From Desulfobacca sp. (GTDB lineage: Bacteria > Desulfobacterota > Desulfobaccia > Desulfobaccales > Desulfobaccaceae), in assembly GCA_020725545.1 (NCBI GenBank), contig DYEV01000006.1:1-41460 (forward strand): a DNA stretch of 41,460 bases, written 5' to 3'. Below are positions 8,292 to 17,016 of the stretch, piece by piece. A program made the translations under genes and the position numbers. Positions within the stretch are counted from its first letter, which is position 1; each line of letters starts with the position of its first letter. Below the pieces are notes generated by a model. It was given only the letters and a program-made list of their open reading frames with translations, searched no databases and had not been told where the DNA came from.

Positions 8292-8966
8292 ATGACCAGG
8301 ACAGGGCAAGACATCTCGGGAGTGCAGGAACTTATCAACCGCCTGCGGGACGACGGCATCAGGGCCGGGCGCCAGGAAGCCGACCGGCTCATCCAGGAAG
8401 CTAAAAAACAGGCGGCCCAGATCCTGGCCCAGGCCAAGGAAGAAGCAGAAACTATCCTAAATCAGGCCAAGAATCAGGCCCAGACCGAACGCCAGGCCTT
8501 TAAGGACGCCATTCAGAAGGCTTTTCGGGATACCCGCCTGGAACTGGCGGCCCAGGTGCGCAATGCCTTTACCGCCCATGTCCGCCGTTTGGTATCCATG
8601 GAGCTGGAAGACCGGGAATTTCTCCGCAACGTCCTTTTGCTGATTATTTACAATGCCACCAGTTCCCTGCCCCAGGATCAGCTCCTGGAAATCCTGGTGC
8701 CCCAAGCCCTTTTTACTCCTGGCCCCCGCGGTCCGGAGCTAACCGCGCAAGGCCAAAAGGAACTGCATCACATGGTCTTGGGCATTGCAGCCGAGACCCT
8801 CCGGGAAGGGATCATCCTGCAGCCCTCCAGCGACCTCCATAGCGGCTTGAGGATCCGCCTTTCGGGGCAGGAATTGGAAATAGACGTCAGTGATCGGGCC
8901 CTGGGCGATCTCTTGCTGAAATACCTTCTGCCCCGCTTCCAGGCCATTGTCCAGGGCGTGGACTAG
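8292..8966 (+). CDS. atpE: V-type ATP synthase subunit E
   Basis: 224-residue peripheral-stalk subunit that ties V1 to subunit I. The first ~90 residues are a charged Ala/Gln/Lys-rich heptad helix (RLIQEAKKQAAQILAQAKEE and onward), followed by a globular alpha/beta C-terminal domain (LEIDVSDRALGDLLLKYLLP). This is the normal plan for V/A-type subunit E. The ATG at 8292 is preceded by GGAGG about 9 bases upstream; an earlier in-frame start would lie inside atpK in another frame. The gap from atpK is 4 bases. Confidence 0.88.
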   Translation: MTRTGQDISGVQELINRLRDDGIRAGRQEADRLIQEAKKQAAQILAQAKEEAETILNQAKNQAQTERQAFKDAIQKAFRDTRLELAAQVRNAFTAHVRRLVSMELEDREFLRNVLLLIIYNATSSLPQDQLLEILVPQALFTPGPRGPELTAQGQKELHHMVLGIAAETLREGIILQPSSDLHSGLRIRLSGQELEIDVSDRALGDLLLKYLLPRFQAIVQGVD

Positions 8967-8977
8967 AGGCCCCGGCC

Positions 8978-9655
8978 ATGCCCCATGCGTATGTGACGCT
9001 CATCGCCAGTTTGCCCCACCTGCCGCATTTCACCAGGGCGGAACGCCTGCCCATCAGCCGCAAGCGCCTCCGGGAACGACTGGGCATGCTCCATCCCGAG
9101 GATTTCGAGCTGGTCCAGCGGGCTTCCCAATTCCTTGCCTGGCAGCGTCAGCCGGTGGCCCGGAGCGATGCCGATATGGTGGCGGCCTATCGGAAACTGC
9201 ATGTTCTCATCGAACACCCCAGTCTGTGGCCGCTCTTTGAGTTTCCCATCAACGTCCGGACCGTCATGGCGGCGTTGCGGCGTCGGCAGCGGGGTCTGCC
9301 CCGACCGCAGCGGGGGGAGCCCTGGGCAGTCGGCCCCTGGGTGGACCGCTTGCCCCGCCATTGGGAACATCCGGATTTTCACCTCACCGCGGTCTTTCCT
9401 TGGATCCCGCAGGCCCGAGAGTATCTAACCGCCGGTGCCGCCCTGGAACTGGAACGTTTTCTCATGGACCTGATCTGGCAGCACGTGGAACGGGTGGCCC
9501 CTGGGTATGAGTTCTCTTTGCAGACCGTCCTGGCCTATATCTTTAAGTGGGATATGGTCCAACTCTGGTTGGCCCGGAATGCGGCTGCGGCCAGCCAGCG
9601 GTTTGAAGAATTAGTCACAGGAGTACTGCATGACTTTGGTCCAATCTTTGCCTGA
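8978..9655 (+). CDS. DUF2764 family V-ATPase operon protein (probable subunit C equivalent)
   Basis: 225 residues starting HAYVTLIASLPHLPHF, then a helical protein with PISRKRLRERLGML and, near the C-terminus, WDMVQLWLARNAAAASQRFE. The N-terminal phrase on an S-LP-L motif and the position between subunits E and A match the DUF2764 family found in Chlamydia (CT309-type) and Bacteroidetes V-ATPase operons. There it has been proposed to replace subunit C as the socket between stalk and rotor. The function is inferred from context. The last 26 bases overlap the start of atpA, so the two are translationally coupled. Confidence 0.75.
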   Translation: MPHAYVTLIASLPHLPHFTRAERLPISRKRLRERLGMLHPEDFELVQRASQFLAWQRQPVARSDADMVAAYRKLHVLIEHPSLWPLFEFPINVRTVMAALRRRQRGLPRPQRGEPWAVGPWVDRLPRHWEHPDFHLTAVFPWIPQAREYLTAGAALELERFLMDLIWQHVERVAPGYEFSLQTVLAYIFKWDMVQLWLARNAAAASQRFEELVTGVLHDFGPIFA

Positions 9656-11447
9656 GAACCGCCCCGCGGTGGCAAGACAGGCCCGGGTGGTGGGGGTCCG
9701 GGAGAGTCTGGTCACCGTCCAGGTCGATCAGGGCGCCATCATGAAGAACGAAGTGGGCTATATCTGCGTCGGTCAGGAACGCCTTAAGGCTGAAGTGCTG
9801 CGGGTTTATGGGCGGACCGCCGATATGCAGGTCTTTGAAGACACCGATGGCGTCCGGGTGGGCGATCCAGTGGAGATGTCCGGGGAGATGCTGGCCATTG
9901 ATCTGGGCCCAGGGCTGCTGGGCCAGGTCTACGATGGCCTGGGCAATCCCCTGGCCGAATTGGCCCGGGAATACGGCTTTTTCCTGCCCCGGGGGGTGAA
10001 TCTCTCCTCCCTCAATGCCAAGAAAAAATGGCAGTTCACCCCGACGGCCGCCATCGGCGACAAAATGCTGGCCGGCCAGACTCTGGGCACCGTGCCCGAA
10101 GGCGTTTTCCTGCATAAGATTATGGTGCCCTTCAACGAACCGGGGGAAGTGAAAGTAACCTGGATCCGGGACGGCTCCTTTACCGTGAATGAACCCATCG
10201 TCCGCCTCCAGACTGCCGCCGGCGAGGAGAAAACCTTGACCATGCGCCAGCGCTGGCCGGTGAAACGGCCTCTCCCCGAGGGGATGCTGCGGCGGCGCCT
10301 GGCCGAACGCCTTTTCCCCACAGAGCCGCTGACCACCACGATTCGCAGCATCGACACCTTTTTTCCCATTGCCCGGGGGGGTACCGCCTGTATCCCCGGG
10401 CCCTTTGGCGCCGGCAAGACGATCTTGCAGAGCCTCATCGCCCGCTACGCCACCATTGACATCGCCATTATCGTCGCCTGTGGCGAGCGCGCCGGCGAAG
10501 TGGTGGAAACCATAACGGAATATCCTGAGACCCGTGATCCCCGCACCGGCGGCTCCCTTATGGATCGGACCATCATCGTCTGCAACACCTCGTCCATGCC
10601 TGTAGCGGCCCGGGAGGCATCCATCTATACCGGCATTACTCTGGGGGAATATTTTCGCCAGATGGGATATAACGTCCTCATGATTGCCGACTCCACCTCC
10701 CGTTGGGCCCAGGCCATGCGGGAGACCAGCGGCCGGATGGAAGAGATTCCCGGGGAAGAGGCCTTCCCGGCCTATCTGGATTCGGCCATCAAGACCATTT
10801 ACGAGCGGGCGGGACTGATCCGTTGCCCCGACGGCAGCATCGGCAGCCTCACCCTGATCGGCACCGTCTCCCCAGCCGGCGGCAACTTCGAAGAACCGGT
10901 CACCCAAGCCACGCTGGGCACCGTCAAGACCTTTCTGGGTCTGTCTTCCGACCGGGCCTACCGCCGTTTTTATCCGGCCATTGATCCGCTCCTGTCCTGG
11001 TCCCGGTATTTGGACCAGCTCAAGGCCTGGTACAGCGAATATCTGGGGCCGTCGTGGGTGGAGGATGTCAAGGCCATGCGCGCCCTGCTCCATCAGGGCG
11101 ATCTCATCCACCAGATGATGCAGGTCACCGGTGAAGAGGGCATTACGTTGGAGGATTTTGTCACCTACCAGAAGGCCACCATGGTGGATATGGTTTACCT
11201 GCAACAGGACGCCTTTGACCCGGTGGACATCTCCATGCCCCGGGAACGCCAGGTGGAGAGTTTTACCCTTTTGAAAAAACTCATCCAGCAGGAATATTCC
11301 TTCGCAGACCGGGATGCGGCCCGGGATTTCTTCATCCGCCTCAGCGGCTTGTATAAGAACTACAACTACAGCGCCCCGGAAACACCGGAATACACCAGAT
11401 TTAGAAAAGAAATTGAAGAGTTGGCCTCACACTACGTGGTGGCCTGA
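9630..11447 (+). CDS. atpA: V-type ATP synthase catalytic subunit A
   Basis: 605-residue catalytic subunit that hydrolyses or makes ATP in the V1 head. The Walker A GPFGAGKT is at residues 257-264, and the catalytic glutamate is E286 in CGERAGEVVE. The DSTSRWAQAMRE block and EAFPAYL loop follow. The non-homologous insert of about 90 residues characteristic of A subunits is present before the P-loop (around residues 120-190). Length matches the family (580-610). AGGAG lies 7 bases before the ATG. It is the last gene of the operon; no obvious terminator precedes the next gene at 11532. Confidence 0.97.
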   Translation: MTLVQSLPENRPAVARQARVVGVRESLVTVQVDQGAIMKNEVGYICVGQERLKAEVLRVYGRTADMQVFEDTDGVRVGDPVEMSGEMLAIDLGPGLLGQVYDGLGNPLAELAREYGFFLPRGVNLSSLNAKKKWQFTPTAAIGDKMLAGQTLGTVPEGVFLHKIMVPFNEPGEVKVTWIRDGSFTVNEPIVRLQTAAGEEKTLTMRQRWPVKRPLPEGMLRRRLAERLFPTEPLTTTIRSIDTFFPIARGGTACIPGPFGAGKTILQSLIARYATIDIAIIVACGERAGEVVETITEYPETRDPRTGGSLMDRTIIVCNTSSMPVAAREASIYTGITLGEYFRQMGYNVLMIADSTSRWAQAMRETSGRMEEIPGEEAFPAYLDSAIKTIYERAGLIRCPDGSIGSLTLIGTVSPAGGNFEEPVTQATLGTVKTFLGLSSDRAYRRFYPAIDPLLSWSRYLDQLKAWYSEYLGPSWVEDVKAMRALLHQGDLIHQMMQVTGEEGITLEDFVTYQKATMVDMVYLQQDAFDPVDISMPRERQVESFTLLKKLIQQEYSFADRDAARDFFIRLSGLYKNYNYSAPETPEYTRFRKEIEELASHYVVA

Positions 11448-11531
11448 GGGTGCAGCTTCCCGGTTGGGAAAAATTCAAAGCGGTGAGCAGTGCAAGAACG
11501 GCGGCAAAAGGGACGATCAGGGAGTTTGGCC

Positions 11532-13184
11532 ATGTTAAGGCAAAGGAAATTCCACAAGATGAGGATCATCTCAGGAACTCTGTTGCTCACCAGCCTGTTG
11601 TTTTGGCAGTTGCTGCAGCCCTGGCCGGTTTTGGGCCTCATGCCAGAAGATCTCCTCATAATCTACAACCTGAATCTGCCGGAAAGCCAGGCTGTGGCCC
11701 GCTACTATGCGGAGAAGCGCCGGGTGCCGTTGGCAAATCTCATCGGGGTCAATGCGCCAACCACGGAAAATATGAGTCGGGATGACTATGAGTTGGTCCT
11801 GGCGGAGCCGCTGCGGCAAAGGGTGCAGCAGTTCCAGAGCCAGGGTCGGCAACCGGCTCTCCTCTTAGTCTATGGCATCCCGCTGCGGGTGGACGACCCA
11901 CTTTTTTCCCATTGGTTTAACCTGGATCAAGAATTTCTCAACCTGGCCCAGGGCAGGGTACAGGAGTTGACCGAGCTGTGCTGGCGGCTGACAAGGCAGT
12001 TGACAGGGCTTTTGGAGGGAAATCCCCCGGCCGCAACCGAGACGCCGTCCACCCAGGAGGTCATCACGCGGACCAAAGGCACGGTTACCCAAGCGGTGGC
12101 CTTTCTGCAGAAAAAGCCTGCAGGTCAGAGTTTTGATGCCAAGCGGCATGCCATCCTGAGTCAGATTATTAAGCTGGCCGGGTCGGAACCGGAGTTTGAG
12201 GCCTTTAAAGAGCAGGTGCAAAGTCGCGGATCCGGTCCGGTGCCGCCGCTGCCGCCGCAATTGCAGCAGTTCGCCCTCTTGCGGACCGGTCAGGAAGAGG
12301 CGGCTTTTCGGGGCATCCTGCCTGAGACCGCGCTGGAGTTGGCGCCGTCCATTCGCCATACCAACGGCTTGGTGGGGGAACTGCAGTTCTGGCAGCGGGC
12401 GGCGCAGATTTATCAGAACCCCCAGACCAAGGCGGCCGTGGACAGCGAACTGACCATGCTAGCGGCCGGACCCTATCAGAAGGCCCAATGGCTGCCCAAC
12501 CCCTTTCTGGCCCGCTTTGACCGGCTGCCCTTTATTCAGGGGCTGCGCCAGACCACCCTGATGGTGGGCCGGCTGGACGGCCCCACCCCGGAGATTGCCA
12601 AACGCCTGGTGGACGATGCCCTAGCGGCCGAAACCGAGGGCCTGACCGGTACCTTTTATATCGATGCCCGGGGGTTGCTTGATGATACCGGGACCGACCT
12701 CTATGCGCGATTTGACGACCAACTCCGGCGACTTTACGAGATTATCCGCACTCGGACAAGCTTTCCGGTGGTCCTGGATAATCAGCCGGAGCTCTTCCCG
12801 GCCGGCGCCGGCCTCAAGGCGGCCCTCTATGTGGGCTGGTATTCCCTGGCCAATTATGTGGATGCCTTTATCTGGCAGCGGGGTGCGGTGGCTTATCATG
12901 TGGCCAGCGCCGAATGCCTGACCCTGCGCCAGAAGAGTGCCGACGTTTGGTGCAAACGTCTGTTGGAAAAGGGCGTGGCCGCCACCCTGGGGCCGGTAGG
13001 CGAACCTTATCTGCATGCCTTTCCTGCCCCTGAGGAATTCTTTCCCCTGCTCCTCAGCGGCAAACTGCCTCTGTTGGAAGTCTATTTCCGGACCATCCCC
13101 CAGGTCTCCTGGCGGCAGATCCTCATCGGCGATCCCTTGTACAATCCTTTCCGGGAGCGGCCGCAGATTAACCTGGGGCCTTAG
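11532..13184 (+). CDS. TIGR03790 family exported protein
   Basis: 550 residues. A basic start and hydrophobic run (about residues 10-35) followed by WPVLGLMPEDLLIIYN suggests a signal peptide. The mature part opens with DLLIIYNLNLPESQAVARYY, and later has LLLVYGIPLRVDD and AALYVGWYSLANYVD, recognised as the TIGR03790 pattern found in Geobacter, Desulfobacterota and planctomycetes. Its function is unknown. The ATG at 11532 is chosen because GGGAG lies 8 bases ahead and it puts the signal sequence near the N-terminus; a GTG at 11490 would add 14 polar residues. It lies 84 bases after atpA on the same strand and may be co-transcribed. Confidence 0.75.
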   Translation: MLRQRKFHKMRIISGTLLLTSLLFWQLLQPWPVLGLMPEDLLIIYNLNLPESQAVARYYAEKRRVPLANLIGVNAPTTENMSRDDYELVLAEPLRQRVQQFQSQGRQPALLLVYGIPLRVDDPLFSHWFNLDQEFLNLAQGRVQELTELCWRLTRQLTGLLEGNPPAATETPSTQEVITRTKGTVTQAVAFLQKKPAGQSFDAKRHAILSQIIKLAGSEPEFEAFKEQVQSRGSGPVPPLPPQLQQFALLRTGQEEAAFRGILPETALELAPSIRHTNGLVGELQFWQRAAQIYQNPQTKAAVDSELTMLAAGPYQKAQWLPNPFLARFDRLPFIQGLRQTTLMVGRLDGPTPEIAKRLVDDALAAETEGLTGTFYIDARGLLDDTGTDLYARFDDQLRRLYEIIRTRTSFPVVLDNQPELFPAGAGLKAALYVGWYSLANYVDAFIWQRGAVAYHVASAECLTLRQKSADVWCKRLLEKGVAATLGPVGEPYLHAFPAPEEFFPLLLSGKLPLLEVYFRTIPQVSWRQILIGDPLYNPFRERPQINLGP

Positions 13185-13258
13185 GAGAAGGATCTGCCTA
13201 AATCAGCCGGCGGCGATGCTTTGCGGTGGACAGCATGACAAAAAATGCCGACAGAAAA

Positions 13259-13705
13259 CTATGCCAGCAATTTTGCTTCGGCCGCGGCCAGCTCCTGGCG
13301 GGCCTGGAGCAGGGCTTTATATTTGCGGGCCGCTTTGTCAAAATTCCCCGCGGCCATGGCATGCAGCAAATCGCCCTCCAGTTCGGCCACTTCCAGGCGG
13401 CGATAATAATCCATGGTCTCTTTGAGGTGGGCCAGGACGATTTTACCGGTGAGGATGGGGTGGTTATTGGTGACGTTGGCGTCCTGAAACCGGGTGCCGT
13501 GCTCCAGTTCCACCTCTAAACCGGCAATAAAGTCCTGGATGGGGATGGGCATGCCCTCCACATTGACCACCTGCAGGATTTTTTTGGCCTCTTCTTCACT
13601 TACCGTCGGGGGGTCGGGGAGTTGAGTCCAATCCCGCAGGCCCAACTCCCGACAGACCCGTTGTACTTCTGCCACAGAAATGTAATCGGGTAGCTGCATG
13701 AACAA
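13259..13705 (-). CDS. DUF5661-like small soluble protein
   Basis: 148 residues (or 146 from the ATG at 13699). The core LEVELEHGTRFQDANVTNNHP, then TGKIVLAHLKETMDYYRRLE, matches my memory of DUF5661, whose members share an E-HG, TNVT, AHL-E-DYY pattern of possible metal-binding residues. There is no signal or membrane segment. The C-terminal ~35 residues are an Ala/Lys-rich helix. TTG at 13705 lies 5 bases after GAGG; ATG at 13699 lies 11 bases after it. Either could start the protein. It runs convergent to the TIGR03790 gene. Confidence 0.65.
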   Translation of the reverse strand: MFMQLPDYISVAEVQRVCRELGLRDWTQLPDPPTVSEEEAKKILQVVNVEGMPIPIQDFIAGLEVELEHGTRFQDANVTNNHPILTGKIVLAHLKETMDYYRRLEVAELEGDLLHAMAAGNFDKAARKYKALLQARQELAAAEAKLLA

Positions 13706-13720
13706 GTATACCTCGCAATC

Positions 13721-14338
13721 TTAAGATTGGCGTCCCGAAATCCTGTTTTTGCCAAGCAGGAGAGCCAGACCCAGGGCGAAGAGGCTCAGGGCCCCGGGCA
13801 GGGGGACAACGCTCAGAGAGGGTGTGTAGGTTCCGCTGATGAGGCCCCGATCCACAACAATCTCCCGACCTGTTTCCGGATCAATGATGGTTCTGATATC
13901 GTACGCTTCCCAGGTGCCCGGTGAGGTCGGCAGGAAGAAAAAGAGGTCAGGATGGGCGGGATTATAGGGGGTGATCTCTCCAGCCAGGCCTTTGACGCTG
14001 CCGTCACCGAAGAGAAGGGTGAAAATGAGAGGCTGGCCTGCCGGCTTCATGGTCTCATCCCACGCAGTATCGCCGATCTTGAGGAAAAAAGTTGTTACTT
14101 CGACACAGGCCCGACCGTCTGAGGGGAAAACCGAGCCGTCGCAGGATATGGCCGCCAACGCAGCCCGAAAGGTCTGACCCACAGCATCACCAATACCGAA
14201 AGCCCCGGGAGTGGCTCTGAGGGCCTGGAGTTGCACATCACCCTGCACGGCCGGTAAAGCTTGGGCCGGCGGCGCCACGGCCACGATGAACCCCAAAGTG
14301 GTCAGAGCTATCATACCAATGAGTAGTCTTGTTTGCAT
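13721..14338 (-). CDS. exported protein with VPLP-type C-terminal sorting signal
   Basis: 205 residues. The N-terminus MQTRLLIGMIALTTLGFIVA with AQA near residue 27 is a signal peptide. The C-terminus has VVPLPGALSLFALGLALLLG followed by KNRISGR: a VPLP motif, a transmembrane stretch and a basic end, as in the VPLPA-CTERM/PEP-CTERM sorting systems where exosortase removes the tail. A pair of cysteines (ISCDGSV, RACVEV) may form a disulfide. The middle is unrecognised. The ATG at 14338 is preceded by GGAGTCAGGAA. No exosortase gene is in the window. Surface or exopolysaccharide association is inferred. Confidence 0.7.
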   Translation of the reverse strand: MQTRLLIGMIALTTLGFIVAVAPPAQALPAVQGDVQLQALRATPGAFGIGDAVGQTFRAALAAISCDGSVFPSDGRACVEVTTFFLKIGDTAWDETMKPAGQPLIFTLLFGDGSVKGLAGEITPYNPAHPDLFFFLPTSPGTWEAYDIRTIIDPETGREIVVDRGLISGTYTPSLSVVPLPGALSLFALGLALLLGKNRISGRQS

Positions 14339-14470
14339 TTCCTGACTCCTTCCATTTTTGCTCAAAATCCTAAAGTGGCTAAAATATAACCACAGAAATT
14401 GGAAGTGCAAGATGCCGGAACCTTGGTGGAGAAAACCTGAGGCAGTGGCAGAGGGTTGCCATGGGGGCAG

Positions 14471-14556
14471 TTAATGCGGTTCCCAACCCCCCCGAGGGCT
14501 TTATAGAGCCGGACCAGGTTGAGGAGTTGGTCCCGTTGGACGTTGGCTAGCTCCAG
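14471..14556 (-). pseudogene. C-terminal scrap of an RND outer-membrane factor (NodT/OprM type)
   Basis: On the minus strand the frame reads LELANVQRDQLLNLVRLYKA then LGG, the typical end of TolC/OprM-like outer-membrane factors. The expected ending LGGGWEPH-stop is recovered if one G is added to the run of seven G (the C7 run at 14488-14494 on the plus strand), so there is also a one-base deletion. About 95 percent of the gene is absent. It joins directly to the truncated pump gene at about 14547-14560, so one deletion probably removed the end of the pump gene and the start of this one. Confidence 0.7.
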
Positions 14557-16995
14557 TGGATGAGAGTGGGAGCAGTCTGCGACCCCACCTGCACCAGCGT
14601 GCTCAATGGTACCATCTGACCGGTGGCATCCCGGCCATAAATGCCGCCGATGTCCTCCGGGCTGCGGCGAAAATCCGCTTCGGCCTGGGCCATGACCCGG
14701 AAGACCCTGCCAAATTTATTGAATTCATTGACCATGTAGCCGCCTAAAAACAGCTGCAGGCCGTCAAAGACACTGCGCAGGGGAATACCCAGGGTCTGGA
14801 CTTTGTCCTGGTCCACCTCCAGTTTCACCTGGGGGACGTTGGCCTGAAAGGTGTTGAAAATGCCGGCGATGGCGGGTTCCCGGCGGGCGGCCGTGGCCAA
14901 TTCCTGGGCGGCCCGGAAGAGGTCCTCCGGCGTGCGGGCGGCCCGGTCTTGGAGCATATACTGGAAACCGCTGACGTTGCCCATGCCGGGGATGGAAGGC
15001 AAGGTATAGACAAAGCTGCGGGCCTCGGGATAGGAAGCAAATTCCCGGCGCAGCCGCTGCATGATGGCGTCCAGCTGCATTGCCGGGGAAGTGCGCTTTT
15101 CCCAGGGTTGCAGAGTAAAGACCAGGGTGCCGGCATCGGAGGCGAAGGTATTGGACATGAGGTTAAAGCCGCCCCAATTCAGGATGGTCTCCAACCCCGC
15201 CACTTTTTTGGCAAAGTTCTCCCCCCGGCTCAGCACCGCGGCCGTTCGGTCCAAGGAGGCGCCGGGAGGCAGGGTGAAGGTAGCAAAGACCACGCCCTGA
15301 TCCTCATCCGGCACCAACCCGCCGGGCAGGGTGCGCAGGAGGGTGCCGGCCCCCAGGTACACAACCGCCAGCAAGAGCAGGGCTAAGCCCAGGCGGCGCA
15401 TGAGGAACTGGACCCCGCCGATATAGCCCTTGCTGGTGCCCTCAAAAAGGCGGTCAAAACCGCGGTTGAAAGCTGCCAACATCCCGCCGCCAGCCTTGAC
15501 AGGGCGTAAAATCAGGACACATAAAGACGGGGTTAGGGTCAGGGCCAGAAGAATGGAGAGCACGGCGGCAAAGGCCAGGGTGAGGGCAAACTGTCGGTAG
15601 AGCTGACCAACGATGCCGCCCAGGAAGAGGATCGGCACATACACCGACAGCAGGGCACAGACCACCCCGAGCATGGGCCGGGTCACTTCGTCCATGGCCT
15701 TTTCCGTAGCCTCCCGGGGATTGAGGCCTTCCTTCATTTTGGCTTTAACCGCTTCCACCACGACGATGGCGTCGTCCACCACGGAGCCGATGGCCAGGAC
15801 CAGGCCGAACAGGGCCAGGGTATTGATGGATAACCCTAACGCCACAAACCCGGCAAAAGTGCCCACCATGGGTATGGGCACGACTAGGCAGGGGATTAAG
15901 GTGGCCCGGAAGTTGCCCAGGAAGATGAAGACCACCAACATGACCAGAGCCAGGGCCTTGAAGAGAGTAAAGACCACTTCGGTGAGGGCTGCCTTGACAA
16001 ACAGGGTATTGTCATACGAGACCTCAAAGTCCAAACCCGGCGGAAAGCTTCTTTGGGCCTGGGCCATAAAAGTCTGGATATTTTTGGCCACCTCCAGGGC
16101 ATTGGCTCCGGGGAGCTGGTAGATCACCATGGTGGTGGAGGGCTTACCGAAGCGCCGGGAAAAGGAGTTGTACATCTGGGCCCCCAGCTCAATGCGGGCC
16201 ACATCCCGGATTCTGAGGACCGAGCCGTCCGGCAGGGCGCGGATGACGATATTCTCGAACTCCTCCGGTTCGGTCAAGCGCCCCTTGACGTCGACGCTGT
16301 ACTGGAAACTGACGTCAGGGCCGGCTGGCGGCTGACCCACCTGACCGGCTGGCGCTTGCACATACTGATCTCGAACCGCGCGCGCGATATCCCGGGGTTC
16401 CAGACCCAGTCGGGTCAGGCGGTCGGGCCTGACCCAGAGGCGCATGGCATATTCCCGCTCCCCGACGATGACGATGTTGCCCACCCCGTAAATCCGGGCA
16501 ATGGGATCAAAGAGGTTGAGGCGGGCATAATTGCTGAGGAAAAGATCGTCATAGCGGTTGTCCGGCGAAAAGAGGGACAAGACGATGAGCATATCCGGGG
16601 AGGCCTTGCGGACCTGGATGCCGAAATTTTTCACCTCCTGGGGCAGGGAGGGTCGGCCCGGCTCACCCGATTCTGCACATCCACTTGGGCGATATCCAGG
16701 TCGGTGCCGACGGCAAAATACAGGTGAGGAAATAGCGGCCGTCGCTGGTGCTGGTGGAGGACATGTAGAGCATATTTTCAGCACCATTTACCTCCTGTTC
16801 AATGGGGATAGCCACGTTTTCTTCCACCACCCGGGCACTGGCCCCCACAAATACTGTTTCCACCGTCACCGTGGGTGGACTGATGGGTGGAAACTGGGCT
16901 ATGGGCAGACTGAAGATGGACACCAGCCCGGCGATCAGGATAATCAGGCCGAGGACGATGGCAAAGATCGGCCGCTGGATGAAGAATTTTGACAT
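14547..16995 (-). pseudogene. RND (HAE1/AcrB-type) efflux pump, frameshifted and 3'-truncated
   Basis: Inner-membrane proton-driven drug/solvent pump gene, no longer intact. The start MSKFFIQRPIFAIVLGLIIL at 16995 is preceded by GGAG. Reading is lost near 16715-16722, where after GRYFLT the expected FAVGTDLDIAQVDVQNRVSR continues in another frame. It is lost again near 16650-16653, before PSLPQEVKNFGIQV. Each is a one-base deletion. The rest reads through the transmembrane block with VVDDAIVVVEAV and stops at PTLIHWS-stop, about position 830 of a normal ~1050-residue pump. The missing last ~220 residues include five membrane helices, so no functional pump is expected. The adaptor gene lies 21 bases upstream. 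Confidence 0.88.
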
Positions 16996-17016
16996 GAGGC
17001 TGCCGCTCCTTTGCCC

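Noticed and set aside
9615-11204. 529-codon open frame on the minus strand opposite atpA
   Set aside because: It is antisense to a clearly conserved V-ATPase A gene. Its composition (His/Gly/Asp-rich) is that of a GC-skewed mirror frame and no family is recognisable.
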